A stretch of 64,000 nt of DNA from Desulforegulaceae bacterium (GTDB lineage Bacteria > Desulfobacterota > Desulfobacteria > Desulfobacterales > JACKCP01), in NCBI GenBank assembly GCA_034006035.1, contig JAVETN010000006.1, positions 62,001 to 126,000 on the forward strand, written 5' to 3'. Positions 34,808 through 44,156 of this stretch are shown piece after piece (within the stretch, counting starts at the first letter, position 1; each line of letters opens with the position of its first letter). The notes below the pieces were generated by a model. The model had not been told where the DNA came from, ran no database searches, and was given only the letters and a program-made list of their open reading frames with translations. The translations under genes and the position numbers were made by a program.

Positions 34808-35194
34808 CTAATTAAATTTCAGGCGGAGGGGGATGAGATGCTTTTCTTTGCTTAATGAAATTGTTTTGCCCAGCTCCCATTCAGGTTTGAGATCTGACTT
34901 CCCGATTTTTGAGGCTATTTTTTCTACAATTTCATTTATATTAATTACAGGATGCTTGGCAAAAACCGTTGGTAAACCGTAAGTAAGGCTGCATACAAGA
35001 CATTTACCCGGCCTTTGATCAAGGTTGAAGTCAAAAACAATTTCTTGACCATTTTCTTCCCTAAACTTAAGTGAAATATCATATGCTCCATCTTCGGTAT
35101 CACCGAAAAGAGCTTCAAAAAATTTATCGGATTTTTCGGATGGAAAGATTTCATTTAAAACTTCAGAAGAAAAAATCTTTTCAATTTCAGTCAT
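34808..35194 (-). CDS. Conserved-looking small protein of unknown function
   Basis: This is a 128-residue acidic soluble protein. Its N-terminal half is helical (EVLNEIFPSEKSDKFFEALF) and is followed by beta strands (YDISLKFREENGQEIVFDF) and a helical end. One Cys pair occurs in GKCLVCSL. The gene has a normal start, normal codon use and its own downstream hairpin. I believe similar proteins occur in related sulfate reducers, where annotations are unhelpful. No function can be assigned. Confidence 0.65.
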   Translation of the reverse strand: MTEIEKIFSSEVLNEIFPSEKSDKFFEALFGDTEDGAYDISLKFREENGQEIVFDFNLDQRPGKCLVCSLTYGLPTVFAKHPVININEIVEKIASKIGKSDLKPEWELGKTISLSKEKHLIPLRLKFN

Positions 35195-35255
35195 ACCTAC
35201 TCCCTTGGTTGGTGTTAATCAGAAATCTTTCATTACTATAAAACTAAAGTTAAAG

Positions 35256-36197
35256 TCAACCAGGTTTTGAAATTGATTTTTCAATAAAAGCACTAAGTTC
35301 CCTGATTGCAAAATCTGCTTCTGGAAAACATGAATAATAACTTTGAAACGAATGCATCATCAAAGGCCAGATTGATAATGTTGAATCAACATTACTTTCA
35401 ACAGCTTTATTGTGACAATTGATAGAATCTTCCATAAGAATTTCCTCTGTTCCAACCTGAAAAAAAAGATCGCATGAGGAATTAAAATCTCCATAAACAG
35501 GAGATAGGCTTGATTTTTTCAATTTTTTTCCTTCACCTGAATAAGACTTTACACAAAACTCCAAAAACTCTCGAGTTAATACAAAATCTTTAATTTTGTT
35601 TTCTTCAATTGAGGTGTTTTTAAGACAAAGGTCAAAAAACCCAGATAAAAAAATACCGAAATCTGGTTTTAATCTTTGATTTTTATTTAATTCTAAAATC
35701 GCAGCAAGCCCTAAATTTGCTCCTGCAGAGTCTCCTAAAATTCCATTAAAAAAAAACTTTGAAGAATTTTCTTTCATAAATTCAAAAGATTTTAATACTT
35801 CATTTAATTGTGTGGGATATTTGTTTTCAGGTGCAAGGGGATAATCAACCATTAAAACATTGGCGTTAAGTTTCTTTGACAAAATTTTTGCAAACGGCCT
35901 ATGGTTGTCAAGAGAACCTGCAATAAATCCTCCCCCGTGAATGTATAAAATATTAACTTTTGAATTTTGACTAGATTCTCTAACCCATTCAAGACGGGAG
36001 TTTGAAAATTTAAAAACATTTCCAGGAGTGTTGTTTTTAATATTTTTTGCAGCAATTAAGGCGTTTTTTCTTATTTCCTTGATATTATAAGAGCCGTTTT
36101 CATAATAACTTAAAAACTTTTTCCATCTGATAATTTTTTCTTTAATTTCTAAAAACTTCTCAGAAGGTAAATATTTAAATTTTGACTTGGCAATCAT
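35256..36197 (-). CDS. Alpha/beta hydrolase, hormone-sensitive-lipase family
   Basis: This is a 313-residue esterase-type hydrolase. The oxyanion-hole motif HGGGF is near residue 87, the nucleophile elbow GDSAG near 157-161, and the late acid and base in the QVGTEEILMEDS and HSFQSYY segments. Family IV carboxylesterases act on short acyl esters; the physiological substrate is unknown. The ATG overlaps the stop of the small upstream gene by one base (TAATG), so the two are coupled. Confidence 0.9.
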   Translation of the reverse strand: MIAKSKFKYLPSEKFLEIKEKIIRWKKFLSYYENGSYNIKEIRKNALIAAKNIKNNTPGNVFKFSNSRLEWVRESSQNSKVNILYIHGGGFIAGSLDNHRPFAKILSKKLNANVLMVDYPLAPENKYPTQLNEVLKSFEFMKENSSKFFFNGILGDSAGANLGLAAILELNKNQRLKPDFGIFLSGFFDLCLKNTSIEENKIKDFVLTREFLEFCVKSYSGEGKKLKKSSLSPVYGDFNSSCDLFFQVGTEEILMEDSINCHNKAVESNVDSTLSIWPLMMHSFQSYYSCFPEADFAIRELSAFIEKSISKPG

Positions 36198-36382
36198 TAT
36201 TTCTTTTTTTTACTAACTTTTTCAAGCCAATCTTTTTGTGATTTCAAATAGTTTTCTTCAGATTCCTCCCAGCCGGGATTTTTTTCATCAAGATTAACTT
36301 TATTGTAATTTTTTTTGATCCTGAATTTTTTAAGTTCTTTAAGAGCCTTGATAATATCCTTTTTGTTCTTTTTTTTATTCAT
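36197..36382 (-). CDS. Small Lys-rich protein coupled to the hydrolase gene
   Basis: This is a 61-residue, strongly basic peptide (KNKKDIIKALKELKKFRIKK) with an acidic middle and a Trp pair (PGWEES, KDWLEK). It has no signal or membrane segment. The one-base stop/start overlap with the following hydrolase gene argues that it is translated. No clear Shine-Dalgarno site precedes it. I do not recognise a family. Confidence 0.5.
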   Translation of the reverse strand: MNKKKNKKDIIKALKELKKFRIKKNYNKVNLDEKNPGWEESEENYLKSQKDWLEKVSKKKK

Positions 36383-36441
36383 AAGATTAAATCTATGTTT
36401 TACTTTGATTTCCTTTTTAATTTATTTAATAATTTAAAATT

Positions 36442-36675
36442 CTAGTTAGCTTCTAAAAATAACTTTATTTGATTTCTAGTCAAAAGTAAACCGGTTAAAT
36501 ATTTATCTTTATATACAATAAACGGAGGTAAACTAAGTTTATTGTTAAGTTTAAAGTAAAAACCCTTTGTTATTTTAAGCTGAAAGTCAAGATCCTTAAT
36601 TTCATTTTTTAAATTCCTGAGTGAAAAATAAGACCTTGGGCAATCGGGCATATAATAAAAACAAATAGTTTCCAT
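36442..36675 (-). CDS. Small thioredoxin-fold protein coupled to nuoN
   Basis: This 77-residue protein begins with a beta strand leading to CFYYMPDCPRS. That matches a glutaredoxin-type active-site loop in which the second cysteine of CPxC is Ser. A cis-Pro-like LPPFIVY and a final helix complete the fold. The ATG lies one base after the nuoN stop, so it is translated from the complex I message. It could be a monothiol redox partner or an assembly factor; the function is inferred from fold and position only. Confidence 0.65.
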   Translation of the reverse strand: METICFYYMPDCPRSYFSLRNLKNEIKDLDFQLKITKGFYFKLNNKLSLPPFIVYKDKYLTGLLLTRNQIKLFLEAN

Positions 36676-36676
36676 C

Positions 36677-38101
36677 CTAAATAAAAATATACTTAACAGC
36701 TTCTACTGCTCGTGAGATTATTGGCTCGGGATAAACCCCTGTAACTAAAATTCCAAGATTAATCAAAATAGCAAAAGAAGCCTTTCCAAACCCAATTGAA
36801 AACCTAGGTTCGCTATTATCACCCAAAGTATAGGCTGCTCTTACAAGTTTTAAATAATAATAAGCTGAAATGCCTGCATTTATCACACCGATAATAACAA
36901 TTGCATAATAACCTTTTGCAATTGCAGAGGTAAATACCATCAACTTGGTTGTAAAACCTACTGTAGGCGGGATTCCGGCCATTCCAAATGCTGCAAGAGC
37001 AAGGGTGAAAGCAAGAAAAGGAGATCTTTTACTTAATCCTTTTAATGATTCAAAGCTAATATTTTCCCCGTTTTCAGAAACATTATAGATTACAAAGAAC
37101 AAAGCAATGCTCATAAGGACATAACCTGCAATATAATAAACTGAAGAAGAAAAACCTTCAGTTCCAGCACTCAATACACCAATCATCACATAACCTGCAT
37201 GGGCAATGGTTGAATAGGCAATAAGTCTTTTTATATCTTTTTGAACTAGAGCTGAAAGATTACCAAGTGTCATTGAAAGTGCTGCAAGCACAGTGAGAAC
37301 TAAAATTATTTCTCCTGACTGAACACCTGAAAGAGCTACGAATCTGATAATCAGTGCTAGACCTGCAAGTTTTGGAAGAGTTGCAATATAAGCTGCAGTT
37401 TCATTGGAAGATCCTTCATAAATATCAGGAGTCCAAAAATGCATGGGAAAAAGTGCAAGCTTAAAGAAAAAACCTGTAAGCATTAAAACAAAGCCAATAA
37501 TTCCAGCTGGAGATTCATTTAACATAGATGGAAGAACTGTGAAAAGCTCTTTTAATACTGTGGTATGGCAAAGACCAAAAATATAACTCATTCCAAAAAG
37601 GGTGACAGCTGTTGAAACTGCTCCAAAAAGAATATATTTAAGCCCTGCTTCATAGTGTATTTTTGTGGAATCATCTGATCTAAAAGGTATTGCAATGTAA
37701 AGGGAAAATGAAGATATCTCAAGACATAAAACAATAGTGATAAGCTCAGCTGCACTTGTGATGGCAGTAAGGCCAAAGGTACTTATTGAAAGAAACATTA
37801 GATACTCAGGAGATATCTCTTTTTTTATTCCTTTGATTCCTCTGCCCAGAAGAAGAACAAGAAAAAAAGCAGCAAGAATTAATACCTTAAAAGTTTGGGA
37901 ATAAAGATCTATTCGATAATAGCCAGAAAAAAGCTCTCCATTTGCATTGAGGGAAGCTAAAGCTGCCAATAATGCAAAAAATGCAAAAAAAAGGGCTGAT
38001 TTATCCGATGCAAACTTATTCTTTTCTCCAAGGGAACCAAAGAAAAAGAATAAAATCATTGAGATTAGTACCAGTTCAGGAAGAAATAAAAGTAAATTCA
38101 T
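36677..38101 (-). CDS. nuoN: NADH-quinone oxidoreductase subunit N
   Basis: This is a 474-residue antiporter-like membrane subunit of complex I with about 13-14 transmembrane helices. The proton-path residues are present: Glu in CLEISSFSLY (helix 5), Lys in FFFKLALFPMHFWTPD (helix 7), Lys in LPKLAG (helix 8) and Lys in TTKLMVF (helix 12). It is 43 bases after nuoM and the last complex I subunit gene in the operon. Confidence 0.95.
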   Translation of the reverse strand: MNLLLFLPELVLISMILFFFFGSLGEKNKFASDKSALFFAFFALLAALASLNANGELFSGYYRIDLYSQTFKVLILAAFFLVLLLGRGIKGIKKEISPEYLMFLSISTFGLTAITSAAELITIVLCLEISSFSLYIAIPFRSDDSTKIHYEAGLKYILFGAVSTAVTLFGMSYIFGLCHTTVLKELFTVLPSMLNESPAGIIGFVLMLTGFFFKLALFPMHFWTPDIYEGSSNETAAYIATLPKLAGLALIIRFVALSGVQSGEIILVLTVLAALSMTLGNLSALVQKDIKRLIAYSTIAHAGYVMIGVLSAGTEGFSSSVYYIAGYVLMSIALFFVIYNVSENGENISFESLKGLSKRSPFLAFTLALAAFGMAGIPPTVGFTTKLMVFTSAIAKGYYAIVIIGVINAGISAYYYLKLVRAAYTLGDNSEPRFSIGFGKASFAILINLGILVTGVYPEPIISRAVEAVKYIFI

Positions 38102-38144
38102 TTTTTATAATCCAGTTTAATTAATTTATTTTTAATTAATAAAA

Positions 38145-39719
38145 TCATCCTGCAATAAAACATTTAACAGTTTTTAAAGCATGATTCAGACCTTCAGAAG
38201 AATCAACAGCCTGAGTTATTCCGTCATTATATTGGATTAAAAGATGATTTATGCTTTCATCCATTATATTTAAAAGAGGTTCTGGATTAAGACCTATCCA
38301 GAAAACAAAGAAAGTTAAAAATGCCAGAGTCAGTTTCTCTCTTAAATCAAGATCAAACAAGCCTCTTTCGCTGCCGTCTCCATGCTTATGCCCGTCACTG
38401 TCAGCCCAGACCATTTTCTGAAGCAATCTAAGCATATAAGCTGCTGCAAGCACAGCTCCTGGAATTGCAATTGCACCCACAAGTTTGCTTTTTTTGAAAG
38501 CTCCCACAAGAACCAAAAATTCACCTACAAAACTGTTTGTTCCTGGAAATGCCAGGGATGAAAGAGAAAAAATTCCAAGAAATGTTACATAAATCGGCAT
38601 AAACATTCCTATGGCAGAGTTGACTTTAAGATCCCTGCTCTGGGTTCTTTCATAAATTATTCCAATACAAATAAACAAAGCACCAGTTGTAATACCATGA
38701 TTTATCATCTGAAGCATTGCACCTTTAAGACCAGCGGTATTTAAAACAAAAATACCAAGTGTTACAAAACCCATATGCCCTACACTTGAGTAAGCAATAA
38801 GTTTTTTAATGTCATTTTGCCCAAGAGCAAGATACCCCCCAAAAATTATAGAAGCCAGTGAAAGAGCAATTAAGTAAGGTACACAGGCTTGAGTAGCAAG
38901 GGGAGTTATGGGAAGACATAATCTTAAAAACCCGTATCCACCCATTTTGAGAAGAACAGCTGCAAGAATTACACTTCCTGCTGTAGGTGCTTCAACATGA
39001 GCTGCCGGAAGCCATGTGTGCAAAGGAAACATGGGAACCTTAACTGCAAAAGCAATGGCACATGCAAGAAAAACCCAAAGCTGAAATGAAAAAGCAAAAT
39101 TTCTTCCCATAAGTTCAGGTATGAAAAAAGTTCCTGTATTTATATAAAGGGCAATTATTGCAACAAGGAGGAAAATACTTGCAATCAATGTGTATAAAAA
39201 AAACTTAATTGAAGCATAATCTTTTCTTGTGCCTCCCCAGACTGCAATAAGAAGATACATTGGAATAAGCATTGCTTCCCAAAATATATAAAATAACACT
39301 GTGTTAAGGGAAACAAAAACTCCAATCATTGCAGCTTCCATTATAAGGATTACAAAAAGGAACTCTCTGATTCGTTTGTCTATATAGTTCCATGAACAAA
39401 GAATACAAAGAGGCATAACAAAAGTCGTTAAAATAACAAGAAGAACACTGATTCCATCTATACCCAGCACATAATTCAGATTTATGGTTGGAAACCATTG
39501 GTAAAGCTCAGCAAATTGATATTTTGCTGTAGTTGTATCGAAACGGGTATAAAGAGGAATTGATATCACAGCTGTGAGAAGTGTAATAAAAAGTCCCCAT
39601 ATTTTCATCATATACTGAGAATTGATGAAAAACAGCCCTATCGCTCCAAGAATTGGAGTAAATACAAGCATCGATAAAACCGGGTAAGAAACATTGTCAA
39701 AAATTAAAAACTGTTCCAT
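38145..39719 (-). CDS. nuoM: NADH-quinone oxidoreductase subunit M
   Basis: This is a 524-residue antiporter-like proton-pumping subunit. It carries the key Glu in FYIFWEAMLIPMYLL, Lys in AFAVKVPMFPLHTWLPAAHVEAP, and LLKMGGYG, all diagnostic for NuoM. A His/Asp-rich loop (DSDGHKHGDGSE, near 440-451) before the last helix is unusual and could bind metal. It lies 37 bases after the upstream antiporter-like gene. Confidence 0.96.
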   Translation of the reverse strand: MEQFLIFDNVSYPVLSMLVFTPILGAIGLFFINSQYMMKIWGLFITLLTAVISIPLYTRFDTTTAKYQFAELYQWFPTINLNYVLGIDGISVLLVILTTFVMPLCILCSWNYIDKRIREFLFVILIMEAAMIGVFVSLNTVLFYIFWEAMLIPMYLLIAVWGGTRKDYASIKFFLYTLIASIFLLVAIIALYINTGTFFIPELMGRNFAFSFQLWVFLACAIAFAVKVPMFPLHTWLPAAHVEAPTAGSVILAAVLLKMGGYGFLRLCLPITPLATQACVPYLIALSLASIIFGGYLALGQNDIKKLIAYSSVGHMGFVTLGIFVLNTAGLKGAMLQMINHGITTGALFICIGIIYERTQSRDLKVNSAIGMFMPIYVTFLGIFSLSSLAFPGTNSFVGEFLVLVGAFKKSKLVGAIAIPGAVLAAAYMLRLLQKMVWADSDGHKHGDGSERGLFDLDLREKLTLAFLTFFVFWIGLNPEPLLNIMDESINHLLIQYNDGITQAVDSSEGLNHALKTVKCFIAG

Positions 39720-39756
39720 ATTTATCAGCCGTTAAATAATTTAAGGGTTAACTTCT

Positions 39757-41529
39757 TTAAATAAGCACAATTACTATAAGGACAGCAAATAGAACTAAAA
39801 CAGCAGCTCCTATATATTGCTGAATTTTGCCTGTGGTAATCATTCTAACCTTGTCTCCAAGGTTTAGAGTCTCTTTTGCACTTCCATCTATCACATAATC
39901 TATTCCGTTCCAGTCAAACCAGGACATTGCCTTGGCAAACATCATTGCAGATCTTGTTCCTATGGTTTTGTAAATGTCGCCAACAATGTCATTGATTTTT
40001 GACAAAGGTCCTTCGCAGAAGTGTTTAAAAGGATTGGCAGCTTTTCTGTAAAACCAGTCAATATCAAGATTGATTTTATCTTCAGGAACCAGCTTTTTCC
40101 GCATGAGATAAAAACCAAGACCTGTAAATCCGATTATCTGTAAAGTTTCGGAAATATGATACATTGTATAAGGTTGATAATTAACTTCAAAGGGAAGCAT
40201 ATTGTAAAGAAAATCAGGATAAAAACCCATCATTATGCAAAAGAAAGCTGCTATTGACATTCCGCCTATCATAGGAAGATGAGCTTCCTTTACATCTGGA
40301 ACAGAAGGTTTTGCTTTGTGAAACCAGATAAAATAAGGAAGTTTGATACCAACTGAAAGAAAGGTCCCAACAGAAGCCAGGAGAAGCATGAGCATGATAA
40401 ATATCCTGTGTTCATCACCTGCTGCAGTTATAATCATTGACTTGCTTATAAATCCGCTTGTAAGTGGAAATCCTGAAATTGCTATTCCGCCTATCACAGT
40501 TAATATGAGAGTTATGGGCATTTTGGAATAAAGACCACCCAACTCTGAAAGTTTGGATTTTCCTGTCATCTCAAGAACTGAGCCAACTCCCATGAAAAGC
40601 AGGGCTTTATAGAGGATATGAGCATAGGCATGGGCACATGCACCGTTGATTGCCATGGTAGTACCTATTCCTACTGCACAAACCATATATCCGACCTGGG
40701 AAACAATATGATATGACAAAATTCTTCTGGCATCGTTTTCTATTACAGCATAAAAAACACCGTAAAGTGTCATTACCGCACCTAGAACCACAAGAATTTC
40801 AAATCCGGCAAATCCTCTTGCAAGGACATAAACCGCTGTTTTTGTAGTATAAGCACACATATATACTGCACCAATAACTGTAGCTTCGGGATAGGCATCT
40901 GTAAGCCAGGCGTGAAGAGGTGGTACAGCCGCATTCACCATAAAACCTATCATGATCAGATAGTCACCAAATGTTGCTGCTTCAGGCACTATTGGAACAA
41001 ACAAAAAATTACCCACTTCACTATGTCTTATAATTATTCCGGCAAGAAGGAAAAGACCTCCTGTTACATGGATAATCAAATACCTCAAACCCGCTTTGTG
41101 GGATTGTCTTTTTTTTCTGTACCAGATAAGAAAAACAGAAGAAAAAGCCATAAGCTCCCAGAAGATAAAAAGCGTAAGATAATCTCCTGCCAGAGTAACT
41201 CCAAGAGCACTGCCCCCATAAACAAAAGCTGCTGCACGCTGCTCCCACCCATCTGAGTAGGAACTGTAAATCCCAGCTATAAGAGACATAAGCGTAAATA
41301 CATTTAAAAATATATAGCTGAGCTTATCAACTCTTCCTAAAACAAGATCCAGTCCAAGATAACTTATATTTCCAAATTCTGACGGAAGAAAGTTTATCTG
41401 AAACATTGCAATTACAGGCACCAGTACAAGCACAGGCTTCATTAAATTGTTTTTTTTAAACCAGGGCATAAAAAAAGCTGCAATAAAAAATACTGATGCA
41501 GGATGCATTAAAAATGAAACCTGTGTCAT
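39757..41529 (-). CDS. Complex I antiporter-like subunit, MrpD core with NuoL-like C-terminal tail
   Basis: This is a 590-residue membrane protein. The first 470 residues read like MrpD/NuoL-type antiporter subunits (FIFWELMAFSSVFLIW, PPLHAWLTDAYPEA, FISKSM). The last 100 residues resemble the lateral and final helices of NuoL (IDYVIDGSA ... TGKIQQYIG ... hydrophobic end). It starts inside the stop of a small membrane-protein gene (four-base overlap). It is one of two proteins that occupy the usual nuoL place, probably the one holding the end of the pump arm. Confidence 0.88.
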   Translation of the reverse strand: MTQVSFLMHPASVFFIAAFFMPWFKKNNLMKPVLVLVPVIAMFQINFLPSEFGNISYLGLDLVLGRVDKLSYIFLNVFTLMSLIAGIYSSYSDGWEQRAAAFVYGGSALGVTLAGDYLTLFIFWELMAFSSVFLIWYRKKRQSHKAGLRYLIIHVTGGLFLLAGIIIRHSEVGNFLFVPIVPEAATFGDYLIMIGFMVNAAVPPLHAWLTDAYPEATVIGAVYMCAYTTKTAVYVLARGFAGFEILVVLGAVMTLYGVFYAVIENDARRILSYHIVSQVGYMVCAVGIGTTMAINGACAHAYAHILYKALLFMGVGSVLEMTGKSKLSELGGLYSKMPITLILTVIGGIAISGFPLTSGFISKSMIITAAGDEHRIFIMLMLLLASVGTFLSVGIKLPYFIWFHKAKPSVPDVKEAHLPMIGGMSIAAFFCIMMGFYPDFLYNMLPFEVNYQPYTMYHISETLQIIGFTGLGFYLMRKKLVPEDKINLDIDWFYRKAANPFKHFCEGPLSKINDIVGDIYKTIGTRSAMMFAKAMSWFDWNGIDYVIDGSAKETLNLGDKVRMITTGKIQQYIGAAVLVLFAVLIVIVLI

Positions 41530-41801
41530 CTCACTATCCCTTCGTCTTCATCTTCCCAGTAGTAATCAACATCTTTCATGAGAAAAGAATGAGCTATTCC
41601 CTTGCATACAAGTATCATCACAAGACAGCCTACGATTCCGAAAAAACTCCAGAAACCAACAATTGAGTCTCCGAAAAAATGACCATTACCGCTTCTTGGA
41701 ACAAAAAAATCAAAACAAATTATTCCAGCAAGGAAAAGAAAAAACAACCACTTTAAAATATTAGAATTTTGTTGTAAAAAACCGAAAAATTTACCCATCA
41801 T
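41526..41801 (-). CDS. Small two-helix membrane protein within the nuo operon
   Basis: This is a 91-residue protein with two hydrophobic segments (about 17-33 and 48-68) and a very acidic C-terminus (DYYWEDEDEG). Four-base overlaps on both sides (with the MrpD-like genes before and after it) show that it belongs to the same translated unit. It is not one of the standard complex I subunits. It probably sits between or beside the two antiporter-like subunits; an MrpC- or accessory-like role is a guess. Confidence 0.75.
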   Translation of the reverse strand: MMGKFFGFLQQNSNILKWLFFLFLAGIICFDFFVPRSGNGHFFGDSIVGFWSFFGIVGCLVMILVCKGIAHSFLMKDVDYYWEDEDEGIVR

Positions 41802-43282
41802 ATTGTATCCACCAGAAGGTTAATGATTTTAAGGAAAAGATCGGGCCATATACCTATACATACAGAAATTACCGCTGTTATAAAAAGAGGAACCACCATC
41901 ATTGCAATTAAGGGGGACTTCTCAAGATTTATATTTGACTCCGGCATCCTGGAAAAAGATCTTAAAAATATAGGCACAAAATAGCAGGCATTTAAAAAAG
42001 AACTCAACATAAGTACAGTCAGTAAAATCATATTATTTATATCCAGAGTTCCAAGGGCAAGAAACCATTTGGTAACAAATCCTCCGGCAGGAGGAACACC
42101 AATCATACTTAAAATTGCAAGACCAAAAGCCGTTATTGTAAAAGGCATCTGGTATGCAACCCCTTTCATGTCTCTTATATCTTTTTTGTTTGTAGCAACA
42201 AAAATTGCTCCTGCACAGAAAAACAAAGTGATTTTTGCAAAAGCATGGTTTGTAATATGAATTAAACCACCTGTAATAGAATTAGGGGTAAGCATAGCAA
42301 CCCCAAGAATTATATATGAAAGCTGACTTACAGTTGAATATGCAAGCCTTGCCTTTAAATCTGTTTTGGATAATGCAATCATTGACGCAGTCAGAATGGT
42401 AAAAGAAACTATATAGGCTGTGATAAGGCCAAGATTAAGTGAAGATAAAAGATTTACTCCAAAAACTGAAAGCATCACTCTTGAAATTGAAAAAACACCG
42501 ACTTTTACAACAACAACCGCATGTAAAAGTGCTGATACCGGAGTAGGAGCAACCATGGCAGAAGGAAGCCAGCTGTGAAAAGGCATGATCGCAGCTTTTG
42601 CAAAACCAAAAAGGCACAAAAAGTAAATCGCTATTATAAGGCCTTTTGAAACACCACCTGAAAAAATACCCTCAGCTATACCTGAAGTTGCAAAGTCAAG
42701 AGTTCCGCACTGCCAATAAATAAGAGCCATGGCAGGAAGAAGGAATGCTTTTGAGGTAAACATCAAATAAATAATATATTTCTTTGATCCCTCATAGGAT
42801 TCTTTGTCCTGATGATGGGCAACAAGAGGATATGTAATAATTGATACTATTTCATAAAACAGATAAAGGGTAAAAAGGTTGGCTGAAAAAGCAGCACCCA
42901 TTGCACCACAAACTGCGACTGCATAGCAAAAATAAAACCTTGTCTGTGCGTGTTCCGAAAGCCCTCTCATATATCCTATGCAGTAGATTGCTGCAAAAAT
43001 CCACAAAAAGGAAGCTGTTCCTGCAAACATAAGACCAAGTCCGTCAATGAAAAAAGAAACATTGACACCTGGAACAAGTTCAAAAAGAGTAAAAGAGTAA
43101 TGACCTCCTGAAATAACTTGAGGAGCAATCATTAAAGCTATGGAACCAAAAGTCAAGACAGCTCCGACTATGGCACCAGCATCCCTTAAATTTTGCCTTC
43201 CGGAAAAAAACATTACCCACAAGGCGGCCAGGACAGGCAACATTATTGTTATCATCAGTTTAGCGGTTACAACTGTTTCCAT
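41798..43282 (-). CDS. Complex I antiporter-like subunit, MrpD type
   Basis: This is a 494-residue membrane protein with about 14 helices. The antiporter-path residues are present: Glu in LFYEIVSIITY, Lys in FGFAKAAIMPFHSWLPSAMVAPTP, Lys in VVVVKVGVFS and Lys in GGFVTKWF. The sequence is closer to MrpD/HyfB-like proteins than to NuoL, and the NuoL tail is absent. It follows nuoK by 36 bases and overlaps the small membrane-protein gene by four. With its neighbour it gives this complex I four antiporter-like subunits instead of three. Confidence 0.88.
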   Translation of the reverse strand: METVVTAKLMITIMLPVLAALWVMFFSGRQNLRDAGAIVGAVLTFGSIALMIAPQVISGGHYSFTLFELVPGVNVSFFIDGLGLMFAGTASFLWIFAAIYCIGYMRGLSEHAQTRFYFCYAVAVCGAMGAAFSANLFTLYLFYEIVSIITYPLVAHHQDKESYEGSKKYIIYLMFTSKAFLLPAMALIYWQCGTLDFATSGIAEGIFSGGVSKGLIIAIYFLCLFGFAKAAIMPFHSWLPSAMVAPTPVSALLHAVVVVKVGVFSISRVMLSVFGVNLLSSLNLGLITAYIVSFTILTASMIALSKTDLKARLAYSTVSQLSYIILGVAMLTPNSITGGLIHITNHAFAKITLFFCAGAIFVATNKKDIRDMKGVAYQMPFTITAFGLAILSMIGVPPAGGFVTKWFLALGTLDINNMILLTVLMLSSFLNACYFVPIFLRSFSRMPESNINLEKSPLIAMMVVPLFITAVISVCIGIWPDLFLKIINLLVDTI

Positions 43283-43318
43283 TGTTGAAATTCCTGTAAG
43301 ATATTTGAAATATTGATA

Positions 43319-43636
43319 TTAATGTTTCATTTCATGTACATTGTCTGGATCATCACATTTATAGCGCCTGTAAACTGCAAGAACCATACTTATTGCAATT
43401 GCTACCTCAGCTGCGGCAATCCCCATTATAAATAAGGTAAAAACCTGACCAACAGCTGGATCTGGAGCTGTAAACCTGTTGAAAGCCATAAAGTTCAATG
43501 CTGCAGAATTCAGCACAAGCTCAGCCGAAATCAGCATACCCACAAAAGATCTGTGCTGAATCATTCCGTAAAGTCCTGTAACAAACAAAAAAACGGCTAT
43601 CAGCAAATATGTTTCCAAAGTTTGGCTGAAAAACAT
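43319..43636 (-). CDS. nuoK: NADH-quinone oxidoreductase subunit K
   Basis: This is a 105-residue, three-helix membrane subunit. Two conserved glutamates are in MLISAELVLNSAALNF and GIAAAEVAIAISM. I place the start at 43636 (MFFSQTLE) because AGAGGGGAC lies nine bases before it and nuoJ ends at 43638. The frame extends ten codons upstream into nuoJ, but that part is not subunit-like. Confidence 0.94.
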   Translation of the reverse strand: MFFSQTLETYLLIAVFLFVTGLYGMIQHRSFVGMLISAELVLNSAALNFMAFNRFTAPDPAVGQVFTLFIMGIAAAEVAIAISMVLAVYRRYKCDDPDNVHEMKH

Positions 43637-43637
43637 G

Positions 43638-44156
43638 TTAATTGTCCCCTCTTCCACCTTTTCCAAGAATTATTGCACCTACAATTGCTGCAAGCAAAAT
43701 TAGAGAAATCAATTCAAATGCCAGGCAATAGTCATATAAAAGTGATCTGCCTAGCCGCTCCATTGAAAAATCACCTGTTTTATTTAGAGCAGGAACAAAT
43801 TCGGTTCTAAATATCAATGCTGTCATCAAACTAAAAACAGACACTCCTGCCAAAACAGCAAGAACCAAATTTTTTCCTTTAAGATGCTTTTCTGCTATCT
43901 GAGTTGGGGTGTAACCGACCATTACTCCAAAAACAAGCACTATGCAAATAGCACCTACATAAATAAGAATCTGCATCATGGAAAGAAATGGAGATCCAAG
44001 ATAGAAATAAAGACCCGCCACCCCTAGAAAACAAACAGCCAGACCAAGGACTGAATGAATTATAAGCTTTGACTTTACCGCCAAAATTCCGCCAAAAAAA
44101 GTCAAAACAACAAAGGCAAAAAATAAAACTTCGGCAATATAATAATAAATCAGCAT
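43638..44156 (-). CDS. nuoJ: NADH-quinone oxidoreductase subunit J
   Basis: This is a 172-residue, five-helix membrane subunit. The hydrophobic QILIYVGAICIVLVFGVMV segment (helix 3) carries the conserved Tyr and Gly of the pi-bulge region. The start is set at 44156 (MLIYYYIAE), where AAAGGAG lies six bases upstream. The longer start at 44174 would place this site inside the gene. It overlaps nuoI by seven bases. Confidence 0.93.
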   Translation of the reverse strand: MLIYYYIAEVLFFAFVVLTFFGGILAVKSKLIIHSVLGLAVCFLGVAGLYFYLGSPFLSMMQILIYVGAICIVLVFGVMVGYTPTQIAEKHLKGKNLVLAVLAGVSVFSLMTALIFRTEFVPALNKTGDFSMERLGRSLLYDYCLAFELISLILLAAIVGAIILGKGGRGDN

